DNA of 64,000 nt from Hypericum androsaemum (lineage: Eukaryota; Streptophyta; Magnoliopsida; Malpighiales; Hypericaceae): positions 14,752,428 to 14,816,427 of the forward strand of contig OZ023194.1 in NCBI GenBank assembly GCA_963995505.1. The letters are read 5' to 3'. The notes beneath the pieces were generated by a model. It was given only the letters and a program-made list of their open reading frames with translations. It did no database searches and was not told the DNA's origin. This document shows, one piece after another, positions 23,603 to 34,935 of the stretch (position 1 is its first letter; every line of letters begins with the position of its first letter). A program made the position numbers and the translations under genes.

Positions 23603-24904
23603 GGAAAAAGTCTACTTTAGTACCATATAGTATACCTGAAAATTACTTTAGTACCTTGTGGTAAAAAATTGATCAATCAAGTCATACTTATTCTAATTAA
23701 CATTACTTAGGTCCATGGACAACTGCCCGAACCCTTCCCGACCTGCCCGGACTCTGCCCGTCCATGTGGACTTACCACATCAACATTTGCTGATGACGTG
23801 GCATCTCTCCATCTTCCCCTCTCTCCTCTCCCTCCTCCTCTCTTCCCATCCTCTCCCTCTCCGAGAATGACGCCGTCACAGCTCTTGCCGCCACCATCTC
23901 CTCTCAGCTCCCCGGGAAGTAACCGTAGATTTCTCAGGTAACCGCTAAAATGCAACGAGGAAGAAGGAAACGGAGAAGCGGAGCTAGTTTTGTAAAATGG
24001 TGACTCTCGCACTGATCATTCACCTCGTTCCACCATCTAATCACGACGAGAATGCGGCCGCTGACATTTTTGACGACCCAGAAATCAAGGTCAGCAAGAA
24101 CAACAGTCACCATGAAGATGATAACGAAGCTATTCCAGAACAAAGCAGAGAGTATGTAGAATGCCAGAGCCGCTCCTGCCAACAAACACATTCAAAATCA
24201 TCATCAAATTACATACCCCCCACCACTCCCAAAAAGCTGAAACATTGTCAGTAATCACCTTAAACAACACACGGAAGAAGCACTTCTTCGGATTGGCGTA
24301 GTTCTCACCTGCCATCCGTTCGACAAAAAAATAATAGCATCAATCTGCAACATACAGGCTACCCAGATCGATCTAATTCAAATTATTGCAGAAACACTTT
24401 CTGGGTTCGGGATTTCTCTCATGAATTATCTGATTATGATGCAAATAGCTGAGGGAATCCAAAAAATTGAAGGCGGGGATGGATCGATATTTCCGTGAGG
24501 CAATTTTGCCAGATCTGAAAAAATTGTGGAGGGGCAATTCGTAATTTACCTGAGGATAACCCATTCCTTTTGGGCTTCTAGTTCTTACATGTAATTCTTT
24601 TGCTGTTTCCCGAGCTTGTGTTGTACCAGATGTTGCTGTTACCGTCGAATGGGAGAGGGAGAGAAGGAGGGAGGGGGAGAGAGGGAGAGGAGGGAGGGGA
24701 AGATGGAGAGATGTCACGTCATCAACGAATGCTGATGTGGTAAGTCTAGATGGACGGGCAGGGTCGAGACAGGTCGGGAAGAGTTTGGGCAGCTGCCCGT
24801 AGACCTAAGTGATGTTAATTGGAATAAGTATATGGTCCATTTTTTACCACATATTACTAAAGTATTTTTTAACTATATCACATGATATTAAAGTGGACTT
24901 TTTC
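23603..24904. mobile_element. Pack-MULE carrying an ECHIDNA/TVP23 gene fragment
   Basis: Inverted repeats of about 210-220 bp (23603-23820 and 24690-24904) begin GGAAAAAGTC and share CTTATTC(T/C)AATTAACAT and TGCCCGTCCAT. Flanking 9-mers are nearly identical A-runs (AAAAAAAAA and AAAAAAAAC), so the TSD is plausible but low-complexity. The interior carries the two 5'-most coding exons of a TVP23 gene on the minus strand, complete with the intron, which points to DNA-level capture rather than retroposition. Confidence 0.85.
24015..24315 (-). pseudogene. ECH: captured ECHIDNA (TVP23 family) 5' fragment
   Basis: Exon 24259-24315 encodes ENYANPKKCFFRVLFK after an ATG. An ~80-bp intron with GT and CAG ends follows. 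The next exon (24175 down to about 24015) encodes AALAFYILSALFWNSFVII and then VVKNVSGRILV..RWWNE. These match, from memory, the first half of plant ECHIDNA, a trans-Golgi membrane protein of the TVP23 family. Strict splicing at these borders leaves the frame off by one base, and homology ends after about 85 residues, replaced by unrelated sequence. It cannot make a working protein. Confidence 0.8.
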
Positions 24905-25312
24905 AAAAAAAACATTATATGTAATATCATTATCTTTGATTACGAATCGATGCATCCTGGTGTATGGGTTTTCAGGACTTTGAAGTATTCTCCATGCCCA
25001 ACGCTGCTTCACTCATTCATGGCGTTCTCAATGTATTTTTTATTGGGAAAAGTATAGTTTAGTACCCCATAATATAGTATTTTTTGCGATAGAGGCATGT
25101 AGTTTAAAAACTATCAATCATGTCCAAATTATTTAAAATTTTATCAAGCTGCGGTCCTGCTCAGGCTGGACGACTTCCAATCCTAACTAGATTGACATGT
25201 TATATAAAGGTGCCTAGTGTCTTGCCAAATAGACTTTTGAAAGTATCAAGAATTCAAGATGATCCGTATTTTATATATAATTTTTCAAACGAACGCTTCT
25301 TCAATTAGGTAT

Positions 25313-26127
25313 TGTTGCAATAAATTGTGGTAGAACATCAGAAACGATCTTTAGAACGGGTCCGGAGCGGTCGTCCCAAGAGTGATTCGAACGAAAGAGA
25401 GAAATAGAAAAAATATGAGAAAAGAGAAGAGAAGATAAAGATTAGAATAGATAGAAGAGAAAAGAATTGGTAGAAGAGCAAGAACTTTATTGAACATATG
25501 GGGAGAAGGGGAAGGAAAAAACATAAAAATAAAAGCTAGAGGCTACATAAGATAAAAGCTACGATAAAAGCTATGAAGCTAAAGATTTGATGTGTTGTTT
25601 TTGTGGGTGTCCTGCATGCCTGTACCTAGCTCTCCTTATATAGAATAAGCTCGCCCCAACCCCATAGAAAAACCCTAGGCCATTTTCAAACAGGAAAACT
25701 TAACATAGCCTCGGCCTAATAAGAAAAACTTAAACTGCCTGAAACTTCCAACCCATATTTGACCCTTTTCTATGCTGAATTTGGAAAAGTCATAAACAAC
25801 AAAGTTATAGATCTCTGTCTTTCCCTTCTATGACTTTTAGAATAGTGTCAATCCAATACATGAGGAGAAAGTTACGGTATTTTTACCAAAATAGGTTCAG
25901 CAGATCCGCGGCATAATAAGGAGAAAACTTACTCCCAAAATTTCCGACCTAAGTCTGACCTCCTTCTGCACCGAATTTAGAGAAGTTACAAAATAGAAAG
26001 TTCTAGATCTATGTTTACCTTTTTGTAGCTTTTAGAATCGCATCAATCAGATATACGAATAGGAAGATACGGCTATTTAACTGAGACATGGTCAAACAAA
26101 TCTGAGAATTAATTTTCTGCTCCAACA
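25313..26127 (-). repeat. 3' LTR of LARD-like element
   Basis: 815 bp, direct repeat of 27108-27922 with scattered substitutions and small gaps. Confidence 0.85.
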
Positions 26128-27107
26128 ATGCCCCCCACACATCAATGTTTTGACGCTAGGAAAAGCATTGACGTGTATCTATCCTTGAACAAGCAAAAAA
26201 TTAACTCCACTCAAAAAATAACCGGCTAAGACAAGACAGTAAATATGTGGAGAATGTACCATCAAACCGGTCGAGACCTAGCCATTGTAGGCGTGCAGTT
26301 GATCACTCATCTCGAGATATCCGTGTGCTCACAGCTTTCTCGCAAAAATTAGATTTAGGCGTACATGGTTGAGTGGGAGCTCTATGTCCTTCATTATAAC
26401 GAACATACAATTGTTGTTGAAGGTCTCTAAGCTTTTTCCTTTGCTTTTGAATTTTTTGCTCCAACCTTCTTCGTTGAGTCTTCGTAAGAGTCGGTCGATG
26501 AGACTCTGGACACTTGCCCCCCGAGTGTGGGTTTGGCTTTTTTGGCATCTAAGATAAAAGATGCCATAACCTTTCCTTCATGGTCATCAGAGATGTCATC
26601 CTTTCAGATTGACTAACCTCGATATTATGGACGTAAATTTCTCGTCCAAACTCTGATTGAAGCGAACTTGGTGTCTCTGGAAAGATGACAGATAGATATA
26701 CAATTTTTTATGAAATAGCCATCTACTAATTCGGCCAAGAAAAAGACCAAAATACCTTCCAAACTTGATTGGACTTCTCAATCATACAGATTGATTAATC
26801 TTTAGTATTTTAGTCGTATCTTTTTGGTACAAACTTCAATTTTGGCGTTCTTAGTATCTACAGAAAGAGAAACCAATTATCTTCACTTTTGATGAAGAAA
26901 ACTTCTTCAGATTCGGCACCAAAAAGGGCCGGAACACCCTCCAAAGCCAACTGATCTCGCTGGACGTCTTCTTTCAACACAACCTTTGATCGGTTTCATC
27001 CCTTTTGAGGAAGGACTCAAAACCGTATGTGAAAACTCGTGTATTTTGATGCAACAATCACTCTTCTCAGATGTCCTCCTTAGTCTCACCGAGCGTGCCA
27101 AAAATAC

Positions 27108-27922
27108 TGTTACAATAAATTATGGTAGAACGTCAGAAATGATCTTTAGAACGGGTCCGGAGTGGTCGTCCCAAGAGTGATTCGAACGAAAGAGAGAAAT
27201 TGAAGAAATATGAGAAAAGAGAAGAGAAGATAAAGATTAGAATAGATAGAAGAGAAAAGAATTGGTAGAAGAGCAAGAACTTTATTGAACATATGGGAAG
27301 AAGGGGAAGGAAAAAATATAAAGATAAAAGCTAGAGGCTACATAAGATAAAAGCTACGATAAAAGCTATGAAGCTAAAGGTTTGATGTGTTGTTTTTGTG
27401 GGTGTCCTTCATGCTAGTACCTAGCTCTCCTTATATAGAATAAGCTTGCCCCAACCCCATAGAAAAACCCTAGGCCGTTTTCAAACAGGAAAACTTAACA
27501 TAGCATCGGTCTAATAAGGAAATTTTAAATTGCCCGAAACTTCCAACCCATATTTAACCCTTTTTTATGCTGAATTTGGAAAAGTCATAAACAACGAAGT
27601 TATAGATCTCTGTCTTTTCCTTCTGTAACTTTTAGAATAGTGTCAATCCAATACTTGAGGAGAAAGTTACGGTATTTTTACCAAAATAGTTCAGCAGATC
27701 CGCGGCCTAATAAGGAGAAAACTTACTCCCGAAACTTCCGACCCAAGTCTGACCTCCTTCTGCACCGAATTTGGAGAAGTTACAAAATAGAAAGTTCTAG
27801 ATCTATATTTTATCTTTTTGTAGCTTTTGGAATCGCATCAATTGGATATACGAATAGGAAGATACGGCTATTTTACTTAAACATGGTCAAACAAATCCGA
27901 AAATTAATTTTTCGCTTCAACA
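27108..27922 (-). repeat. 5' LTR of LARD-like element
   Basis: 815 bp, beside the inferred primer binding site at about 27083-27103 (minus strand). Confidence 0.85.
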
Positions 27923-28586
27923 TGTATCAACTCTTACTCTAACAACCAATTCTTAATCTTCCATGTTAATCATCAACTACAAAAATGCATTTGAATCTGA
28001 AACACCACACTCTCGCCAAGCTTGGAGGATTCATTCCTGCTGCTAGAGCGGCTCCACCGTAAATTTGCCTATTCAAACGACCGCGACCGCTACGCCGTAA
28101 TCCTAGGAGGAGACCTTCGGACATCGGCAAGTGGATCCTCGTCACCTTCCCGACGCCGTTTAACCGCTTAGTCATCATTCGATGCCCTTCCATCTCATTC
28201 GAGGACGGCGGCGGCGGCGACTCTGCCAACCTTAGCAACTGACTCGTCCAGGAGGCTCGCCACCGGGAGGATCGTGGTCGCCGGCGGTGGGGAGGAAGAG
28301 GAGGAGACGGAGTTTGGGCACCTGTTGCTGACCGAGCAAGGGGACCATGGCGTCGATCCCTAATTTTCCAACACTAATTTTTCAGCTCAATCCCCAACCC
28401 TAATTTTCCAAGTCAATCCCTCCTTTTCCCCGTTTAATCCTTGAAATGGAACCACCCAACCAAAATGACGACGAATTGAAGGAGAAGGAGCAGAATCTGG
28501 AGGATGGTGAGGAGTGTGAGTGAGGAAGAAGACGAGAGAGGGGTAGGAGGAGGAATATTCGGGTTTCAAAAAATATTTAAAAAATA

Positions 28587-29839
28587 GGAAAAATTATTCT
28601 GCAGTCCCTGAAATTTGCTTAAATATACTAAAAAGTCATCTATGTTCACAAAATACACTCTGATGTCCCTCTAATTTACTTTTATTATACTTTCAGGTCC
28701 TGGCGCACGTTAGCAACTCTTTTTTTCATTTTTGTCAATAAAATGACTAAAATACCCTTTTAGAACAAAAACTATTTCCAATTTCCAATTAATTAATCAA
28801 CCATTTCATCTCCCACTCGTAACCCCTCTTCATCTTCCCTTCTCATCATCTCTATCACCGCCATGGGACCACCGCTCACCGCCAGCAACTCGGCTGAGGT
28901 CACCAGCTTATTTACAGAAGCCTCTCACCGCTGACATCTATTCGACAATGCCCATCAGTGCCAGCCGCGTCCGAGGTCGAAAAGGTCGTCATCGGCGAGG
29001 CAGACGTCGGTGGTCCCGTCATAGAGAGGAGGAAGGATCTTCGAGCACCCAGACAAGAAAGAAGATCAGCGAGCTCGGCAGGATGTTCGACATCCCCAAT
29101 TTGCCCAAGTACCCCACCGGATCCGGGTTTGGATCCCTCGTCCGTTCCGGGTCTAACTTCGGCCCGTTTCGTAAAACCCCTGCCACGACCACCACCACAA
29201 CCTCATCCTCCTCCTCCTCTCCTTCTCCGGCTCAAACCCGCTCCAGCCCACCGGCCCGCTCGGCACTTCGGCCAGCTGGACCCGAGCTCGGCCCCAGTGG
29301 ATCTGGTCCATCCCCTGAAGAAACCGGCATACGGGCGGTGATAAGCCTAGCGGCGGGGAGGCCGAGGATCGGTTTGGAGTTTTCAGGGCGGTAACTCGAT
29401 TCCATCTGGACAACGACGTATTGAAGTTCTGGATTTCCAGGTAGAGGTGTAATTCGATTCCATCGGGACGACGACGTCGTGGCCGTCACATCGTCTAAAG
29501 TTAATCGAATGGTATAGGGATTTGAGGGCTTAACTTCTTCTGGCTAAACATACATGCTCGAGAGAGAGAGGGCGATGGAGGATTTTGGGAAAATCCACGA
29601 TGATTGAGATAAAAAAGAAAGGGGAAGGGGTTGAGGAAGATGATTGAGATGACGTCACCTGGATTTTTTTGTGAGCTGTCTTTTTTTTTTAAGAATATTT
29701 TTGTCATTTCAATGACAAAAAAAGAAAAAAACTCATTTACGGACCCGAAAGTACAATGGGATAACATGATCATTTTTCAAACATGATAAATTTTTGAGTA
29801 TATATAAGCAAACCCGAGGGACTTGAGAGTAATTTTCCC
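28587..29839. mobile_element. MULE with GC-rich interior, probable Pack-MULE
   Basis: Inverted arms of about 160-170 bp (28587-28760, 29680-29839) start GGAAAAATTATTCTGCAGTC and GGGAAAATTACTCTCAAGTC. The 9-bp flanks are TAAAAAATA and AAAAAAATA (8/9). The centre (about 28860-29500) is much richer in GC than the surroundings and has plus-strand frames of 127 and 148 codons with Ser/Pro-rich, low-complexity translation. It resembles captured exon sequence, but I do not recognise the donor gene. Confidence 0.7.
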
Positions 29840-30526
29840 AAAAAAATAAGGATTGTTTTGGTAATTAACCGATACAATGATTCATCTTTGAAATCACCAA
29901 TTCACTTGCCACGTCAGACAAAAAAAAATAGTGTGGCTATCCAGTTAAGATCGGAAGTCGTCCAAACCTGAGCGGGACCGTAACTTGATAAAATTTCGAA
30001 TAACTTAAACTTAATTGATGGTTTTTAAATTACATAACCTTATCGCGAAAAATGTTATTCTACATGGTAATAAACTCTACTTTTCCAATTTTAATTTTAT
30101 TTGAAAACTATGGTGTTGTCAACAGGAATAATCATCTAATATGAAATTCGTTATCTGAATATTTTTTCGAATTTGGAGTTAAATAATTTTAGGGATAATT
30201 ACTGTGAGATTTTTGGTATTTGGCATATTCGTTTCTCACCTCTTTTGACAACCGATTAAAAATTTCTCATAGTTTAATTTTATTATACTCTAAGACCCAA
30301 TGCTAATGTTAGCATATATTATTTTATTTTTTGCCATAAAAATGACAAAAATATCCTTTAAAAAAAATACTCCTAGCTGACGAAAAGACCAAAAATTCAG
30401 ATGGACGAACACCCATTGGACCCATCTTCGACGGTGACCCAACACCGGCGACCTCGACGACGAAGACGACTCCGCCTTTATACTCTCGAACCCTTCTTGT
30501 GACTCGTCGCGGTTGAGGCACGAGCG

Positions 30527-30757
30527 ATGGAGATCGACGTCGATTCCTTCCGCCGCAAGCACCGTAGATCGTCATCCTCCGGCGACGAGGACGAGGTGGA
30601 GAAGTCCTCGAAGCGTCACAAGCACCGCCATCACCACCGCCGTCACCGTAAAAAGAAGCACGATGGGGACGACGAGCAACGCGAGCACCACCGTCACCGT
30701 CACCGTAGCGTCACAAGCACCGCCGTCACTCCCCAGCGGTTCCTGCGTCTGCTTTGA
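30527..30757 (+). pseudogene. captured N-terminal coding fragment, probably PRP4-type kinase
   Basis: ATG at 30527 starts a 76-codon frame: MEIDVDSFRRKHRRSSSSGD, then EVEKSSKRHKHRHHHRRHRK. From memory this resembles the basic His/Lys/Arg-rich N-terminus of plant serine/threonine kinase PRP4 homologues (splicing kinases), but such composition also occurs in other splicing factors. No kinase domain follows. It lies inside a MULE, so I treat it as transposon-captured. Confidence 0.45.
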
Positions 30758-31191
30758 TTTTAGTTCTTTTATTTTTGGTTTGATTAATTAAAGTCGCCTC
30801 CAATTTTATTTCTCTGTCCCCGGCTTCTCCGATCTGATTTTTGGAACTTCACCGGGATCCCCTCTCCAGAAACGGCCGCCGGCGACCATGAGCTGTGGCC
30901 TCGCCCCAATCGATTTCCCCAATCTCAATAGTCGCAGTGGCCGGTAATCTCCTCAACTTGACTATTCTTGCCCTAACCGGATCAGCTCACGATTTGAGTG
31001 GTGGTTCTTCATATCGGTGGTGGGCGATTTGGGGTAATTCACAGTTAAGGTTGATTTCTGCCGTGGAGGTGGAACTCGAGAGGCGAGGTTGAAGAAGGCG
31101 TCATTGCTTCTGTTGATTTTAATTTTTTATCGAAGAGGTAGGTTTTTTTTTTCTTCCAAGGGTATTTTTGTCATTTCAATGACAAAAAAAA

Positions 31192-32489
31192 GAGATATAA
31201 TTATTGAGAGGATCCCAGGGTATAGTCAAATAGACTACGAGGATCCTATAGTTTCCTACTAATTGTTGAGCCCCTGTAGTTTGGCTATTATTATATATTC
31301 GGGTACTTCTAGCCGGAGTCGGTAATTTTTCCGACGAACTCCCCGCCTGAAATGTCTTAAATGCTCCCACTTAAAAAAATATCCTCTCTCCCTTCCCTCT
31401 TCTTCCTTGTCGTCTCCTCCCCCCTCTCATCTCCTCTCTCTCTCTCTCTCCCCTCCCTCTTCTTGTTGGAGACGACGTAAGCCTGAGACGGTCACCGGCG
31501 CCGACCCACTCCGCTACCCTAGCTGGCATCGGCCTGGAAATCCCCTTCAACTGTCTGCCTGTGCTCCTGTACGAAGACTTCACCTGGTGAGCCACCGACG
31601 TCTCCCTTCTCTCTTCCTTCAATTGTTTGCAAGTTCCTGCTCCTTGAAGATCTAGAGCGCGACGGGACCGGTATGCTCAAGAAGGAGGGCGACGAGGAGA
31701 TGTCGTCGTTGGCAGAAGTCCCAGCAGCCTTGGCCGGCCTAGATCTGTGACCAGGGACCCAGGGACTTCTTGGATCTGCGACATTATCGTACCTAGGAAC
31801 CCCGAGACACCATCGTCGTCCTGCATCGTCGATGAGAGAGAGAGAGGAGTGGCAGTGTATCGTCTTCATCGTCATCGTCGGGGCCTTCATCTGTTGGAAA
31901 AGATGAAAAAAGGTAAGTCGCTCCGTGAGTTCAGCCATGGCCTTCATCGTTGTCGTCGGGGCCTTCTCTTCCAACAGATGTTTGAACCTTTTGATTTTGG
32001 TCTCTGATTCTTTCATTTATTGAAATTGATTATGATTTTTTTTGGTTTATTTCTGGGTTGTTAATGGTATTGTACATTCAAATGATTGTGTTTCAGATTT
32101 CAGATTGGTGTTATTTTCTTGGTTTTGGAATGAAACTATTTCCTTGATTACTTGATTTTAATTGGAATGAAACGAATGAGCTGGGTGATGACTCCGGCGA
32201 CGGATTGATTTCATGGGTTTGGGAGGGAGAGAGACGAAGGAGATGATGAGACGACAAGGGAGGGAGAGAGAAAGGGAGGGAGAGGAGAGTATTTTCTTTT
32301 TGTTTTTTAAGTGAGGGCATTTTAGACATTTTAGGTGGGGAGTTCACCGGAAAAATTACCGATTCTGGCTACAGGGACTTGAATGTATATTAGTATCCAA
32401 ACTAGAGGGACTCAATAATTAGTAGGAAAACTACAGAGTCCTCAGAGTCTATTTGACTATACCATGGGGTCCTCTCAGTAATTATCTCA
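31192..32489. mobile_element. inner MULE nested in the MULE at 30192-32629
   Basis: Inverted arms of about 200 bp share GGTATAGTCAAATAGACT, TTTCCTACTAATT, CGGTAATTTTTCCG and GAACTCCCC. The outer ends read ATAATTATTGAGAGGATCCC and its counterpart ending in CTCTCAGTAATTAT. The flanks are A-rich on both sides, so the exact edge and TSD are uncertain. The interior (about 31380-32250) is CT-rich at both ends and GC-richer in the middle, possibly captured, with no gene recognised. Confidence 0.7.
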
Positions 32490-32638
32490 AAAAATATATA
32501 TCCTGATATCATCGAGGGGTCTGAGAGTATAATAAAACCAAACTATGAGGAGTTTTTAATCGATTGTCAAAAAATAAGAGGATGATAGGCGAATATGCCA
32601 AACACCAGAGGTCTGATAGTAATTATCCCATAATTTTA

Positions 32639-33340
32639 TGCTAAGATTCATACCATGTGAAATAAAATTTCGGATTCAAATTTGAAATTTCAATTATAAA
32701 ATTTTGGATTATCCGAAATCTCGGATCTAGAAAAAACTTGCTTACAAAGCCCAAGCCCAACAAAACCCAAAATGAGCCCACCCACCATTATGATGGTTTC
32801 TGTTTGGGTTTTCGGTAATACGTTTTGTCGTTAAAATCGTGAGATCTAAAAGGAAGGCCAAAAGCGAAGGCACCTCTCTAGGTCTCTACGGGTGTGCGAA
32901 AGCATGGGGAGCGAACGAGTGTTGGCTTACCTGAAAGGAGAAGGACAAGATTTTCTTCAGTCTTTTGTCCGATTTAGTTCAATTGATCATGTAGTTGGTA
33001 ATTCGAACAATTCGGATTAATAACTATCTAAAAAACTCAATTGATGATGCATTTACAGATTAAATAATTCGAATTTAGATTAACTTCATTCCTAGTCTAA
33101 GAATAAACATTACAAAATAAGAAGAAATTGTTAGAATCTTCTAGAGAGTGTCAATAACATTTTGTGAAATTGGGTGTTGTCGCTAGCTAGTTCTCATTGG
33201 AAATTGCCAAACGGTGGATTATAAAATTGTGTGAGATTGAGTGTTGCTAGCAAGTTCACATTAACGATCTTAAAATCCAAAATATTAATTATAAGAGGAT
33301 TTTTTTATATTTATTTCCGAATATAGATAGACAAAAGATG
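32639..33340. other. intergenic, no feature seen
   Basis: AT-rich sequence between the MULE pair and the first HMA gene. No frame with a recognisable motif. Confidence 0.4.
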
Positions 33341-33360
33341 GGAGAAGATGAGGAGTGGAG

Positions 33361-33872
33361 CTACTTTTTCTCATCTTTCTTCTCTTCCTTCTTTTCCTCT
33401 TTCTTGTCTTCCTTCTTCTCCTCCTCCTTCTTCTCTTCTTTGGCGGGCCCCACAGAGACAATGTCCACTTTGCCCACCTTCTTCAGCTTCTTCACCACCG
33501 CCACCGGATCCATCGACCCTATCACCGTCAACTTCTGCTCCTTCAGCTCAGCTGCTATCGAATCAACTCCTGCATACGCAACAAGTTCTTTTTACCACGT
33601 GTCCTATTTTCCGACTCGAGATTTTTGATTAAGTTAGAATAATTCGTATACGGTACCGTAGATATCGGCAGCGGCTTCAATTGCTTTCCGCTTCGTCTTC
33701 TCATCGGTCATGGTCAAGACCTTTAATACCACCTTCTGCTAATAAAAGCATTTTCGTCGAGGAAAAAAGAAGAATTAATGGCAAGGAAGGAGCTATAATT
33801 AAATCGGAAGCCGATGAAAAATTGGTACCGTTTCTTATAAGAAGAGGAAGAAGGTGTCCGTACCTGGGCCAT
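33361..33872 (-). CDS. small heavy-metal-associated (HMA) fold protein, HIPP-like without CXXC
   Basis: Minus-strand exons 33864-33872 (MAQ), 33657-33735 and 33361-33569 with GT-AG introns give 98 residues. Residues 4-70 form a typical HMA beta-alpha-beta unit ([20 protein letters not shown], then [20 protein letters not shown] and VDIVSVGP). The metal-binding CXXC loop is replaced by TMTDEK. The C-terminus is a Lys/Glu repeat (about residues 72-98) and lacks a CaaX box, so no lipidation is expected. Plants have many such CXXC-less HMA proteins, and their ligand is generally unknown. A TATAAATA on the minus strand at about 34044-34051 fits a promoter. The 3-codon first exon is usual for this family. 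Leu/Phe-rich frames on the + strand over the last exon are its antisense. Confidence 0.87.
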
Positions 33873-34110
33873 TTGGGAGATGAAGGTGGAGGAGGAGGAG
33901 GAGGGCAGCTGATGAACTGATATTTGTAATTTGGGAGAATAAAATTATGAAATTGTGAGAACGATGCTTGCACACGTAATTGATGTGGCTGTCTGTAGGG
34001 CAGCACTTTTTGACCGGGGAATAGTTGTTCCTTCATGTCAGAATATTTATAGATTAATTTAAGTTGGAACCGTGGTATATTTTCTTTCGAGTATAATTGG
34101 GGTACAGTTT

Positions 34111-34421
34111 TTTTTTAAGAACAAAGAACATATATATTAGAATCAGATAGGATTCAGATAGGAAAGTCTGTAAACAAAAGAACATCTAGTTCCAATGGAT
34201 GGAGATGTTACCAATCTCCTCGAAGAAGACCTAATCTCTCTTGTTTACTAAGCCAATCCGCGACTCGATTAAGAGATCGCGGAATAATGATAATTTTACA
34301 CACCGGTAAGACAAACAAAGCTTGTTTAATGTCTTGAACTAGAGGTTCCAAACGCCACGGACAAAGGCCAATGTACTTCAAAAGAGAGGCCGCTACAGGT
34401 AGTCGGTCTCCACAGAAGGCC
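34111..34421 (-). mobile_element. short 5'-truncated LINE with 15-bp TSD
   Basis: TSD AATTGGGGTACAGTT is perfect at 34096-34110 and 34422-34436. The insert begins (on +) with a T-run, i.e. a minus-strand poly(A) tail. It encodes on the minus strand the end of a LINE RNase H domain (RVADWLSKQERLGLL). Only 311 bp long. Confidence 0.9.
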
Positions 34422-34436
34422 AATTGGGGTACAGTT

Positions 34437-34920
34437 GGTATGTCATAAGATGAAAAAAATTCGGTACTTCAGGAAAAACACGTAAACCCTAAACATCCTA
34501 TAGAAGCTAGCTGCTGCTACGTATACGATTGTATTAGGAGAACTAGTGTGTAAGGATAATAGTGCGATAATTTTTTGATAGATAATAATATTTAACGTTT
34601 TAAATTTTTTTTTATACACGATTGTATAATTAACACACGTCAAATATATTGTATGTTTTTTAGGTAACTAAATTTTTATAAATGATAGTATTTACATCTT
34701 AAATATTGTAAAATCTCTTCTTACTAAGTTATAAAAAAATCATGGTATGAAAAAATATCACCGTAGGATGATTGTAGAATTAATAGACAACATAAATATG
34801 GTAGATTGGCGACCATGGTTTTCCGATGTCATTTGTGTAAAAGTATAAATTTTTATCAATTCATATTATGTCTTGTATTATTAGATTACATATTTTTGGT
34901 TTCAAATGTCTCACAATAGG
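34437..34920. other. AT-rich intergenic
   Basis: Between two short LINE insertions. Nothing else recognised. Confidence 0.4.
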
Positions 34921-34935
34921 TATGTATTCATTGTG

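Larger units (their letters stand above)
25313..27922 (-). mobile_element. non-coding LTR retrotransposon (LARD-like)
   Basis: Two 815-bp LTRs (25313-26127, 27108-27922), TGTT(G/A)CAATAAATT...CAACA, enclose only 980 bp. Orientation is minus: beside the right LTR, the minus strand reads TTTTTGGCACGCTCGGTGAG, a typical primer-binding-site region, and beside the left LTR a GTGGGGGGCAT polypurine tract. Flanking pentamers GGTAT and TGTAT agree at 4 of 5. The one internal frame (26303-26548, minus, 81 codons) is basic, containing LTKTQRRRLEQKIQKQR, a motif I associate with Gypsy gag-pol leaders. No protease, reverse transcriptase or integrase was seen. Confidence 0.8.
25045..30086. mobile_element. 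MULE split by later insertions (outer element)
   Basis: A terminus GGGAAAAGTATAGTTTAGTA at 25045 has an inverted partner ending at 30086 (rc GGAAAAGTAGAGTTTATTAC). The match continues for about 150 bp, including GCTCAGG..GGACGACTTCC, AAAATTTTATCAAG and TTTAAAAAC. Between the arms lie an LTR element (25313-27922) and another MULE (28587-29839), both with their own TSDs. Removing them leaves about 1.2 kb, a normal size. The flanking 9-mers match poorly (about 6/9), so the outer TSD is unproven. Its surviving interior (27923-28586) is GC-rich with frames on both strands but no recognised gene, and may be captured DNA. Confidence 0.65.
30192..32629. mobile_element. MULE with perfect 9-bp TSD, host of a second MULE
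   Basis: Termini GGGATAATTACT (30192) and AGTAATTATCCC (32629). The TSD ATAATTTTA is at 30183-30191 and 32630-32638. Arms of about 150-170 bp include TTTGGCATATTCG and TTTTATTATACTCT. The interior holds a captured Lys/Arg/His-rich coding fragment (30527-30757). A second long-TIR element (about 31192-32489) sits in the right arm, which is why that arm is displaced. Confidence 0.85.

Noticed and set aside
23707..24012. 101-codon minus frame
   Set aside because: Mostly covers a MULE terminal inverted repeat and its pyrimidine-rich neighbour; no gene signal.
33338..33642. Three overlapping plus-strand frames of 94-96 codons rich in Leu, Phe and Ser
   Set aside because: They are antisense to the Lys/Glu-rich C-terminal exon of the HMA gene on the minus strand, whose splice sites and phases agree.
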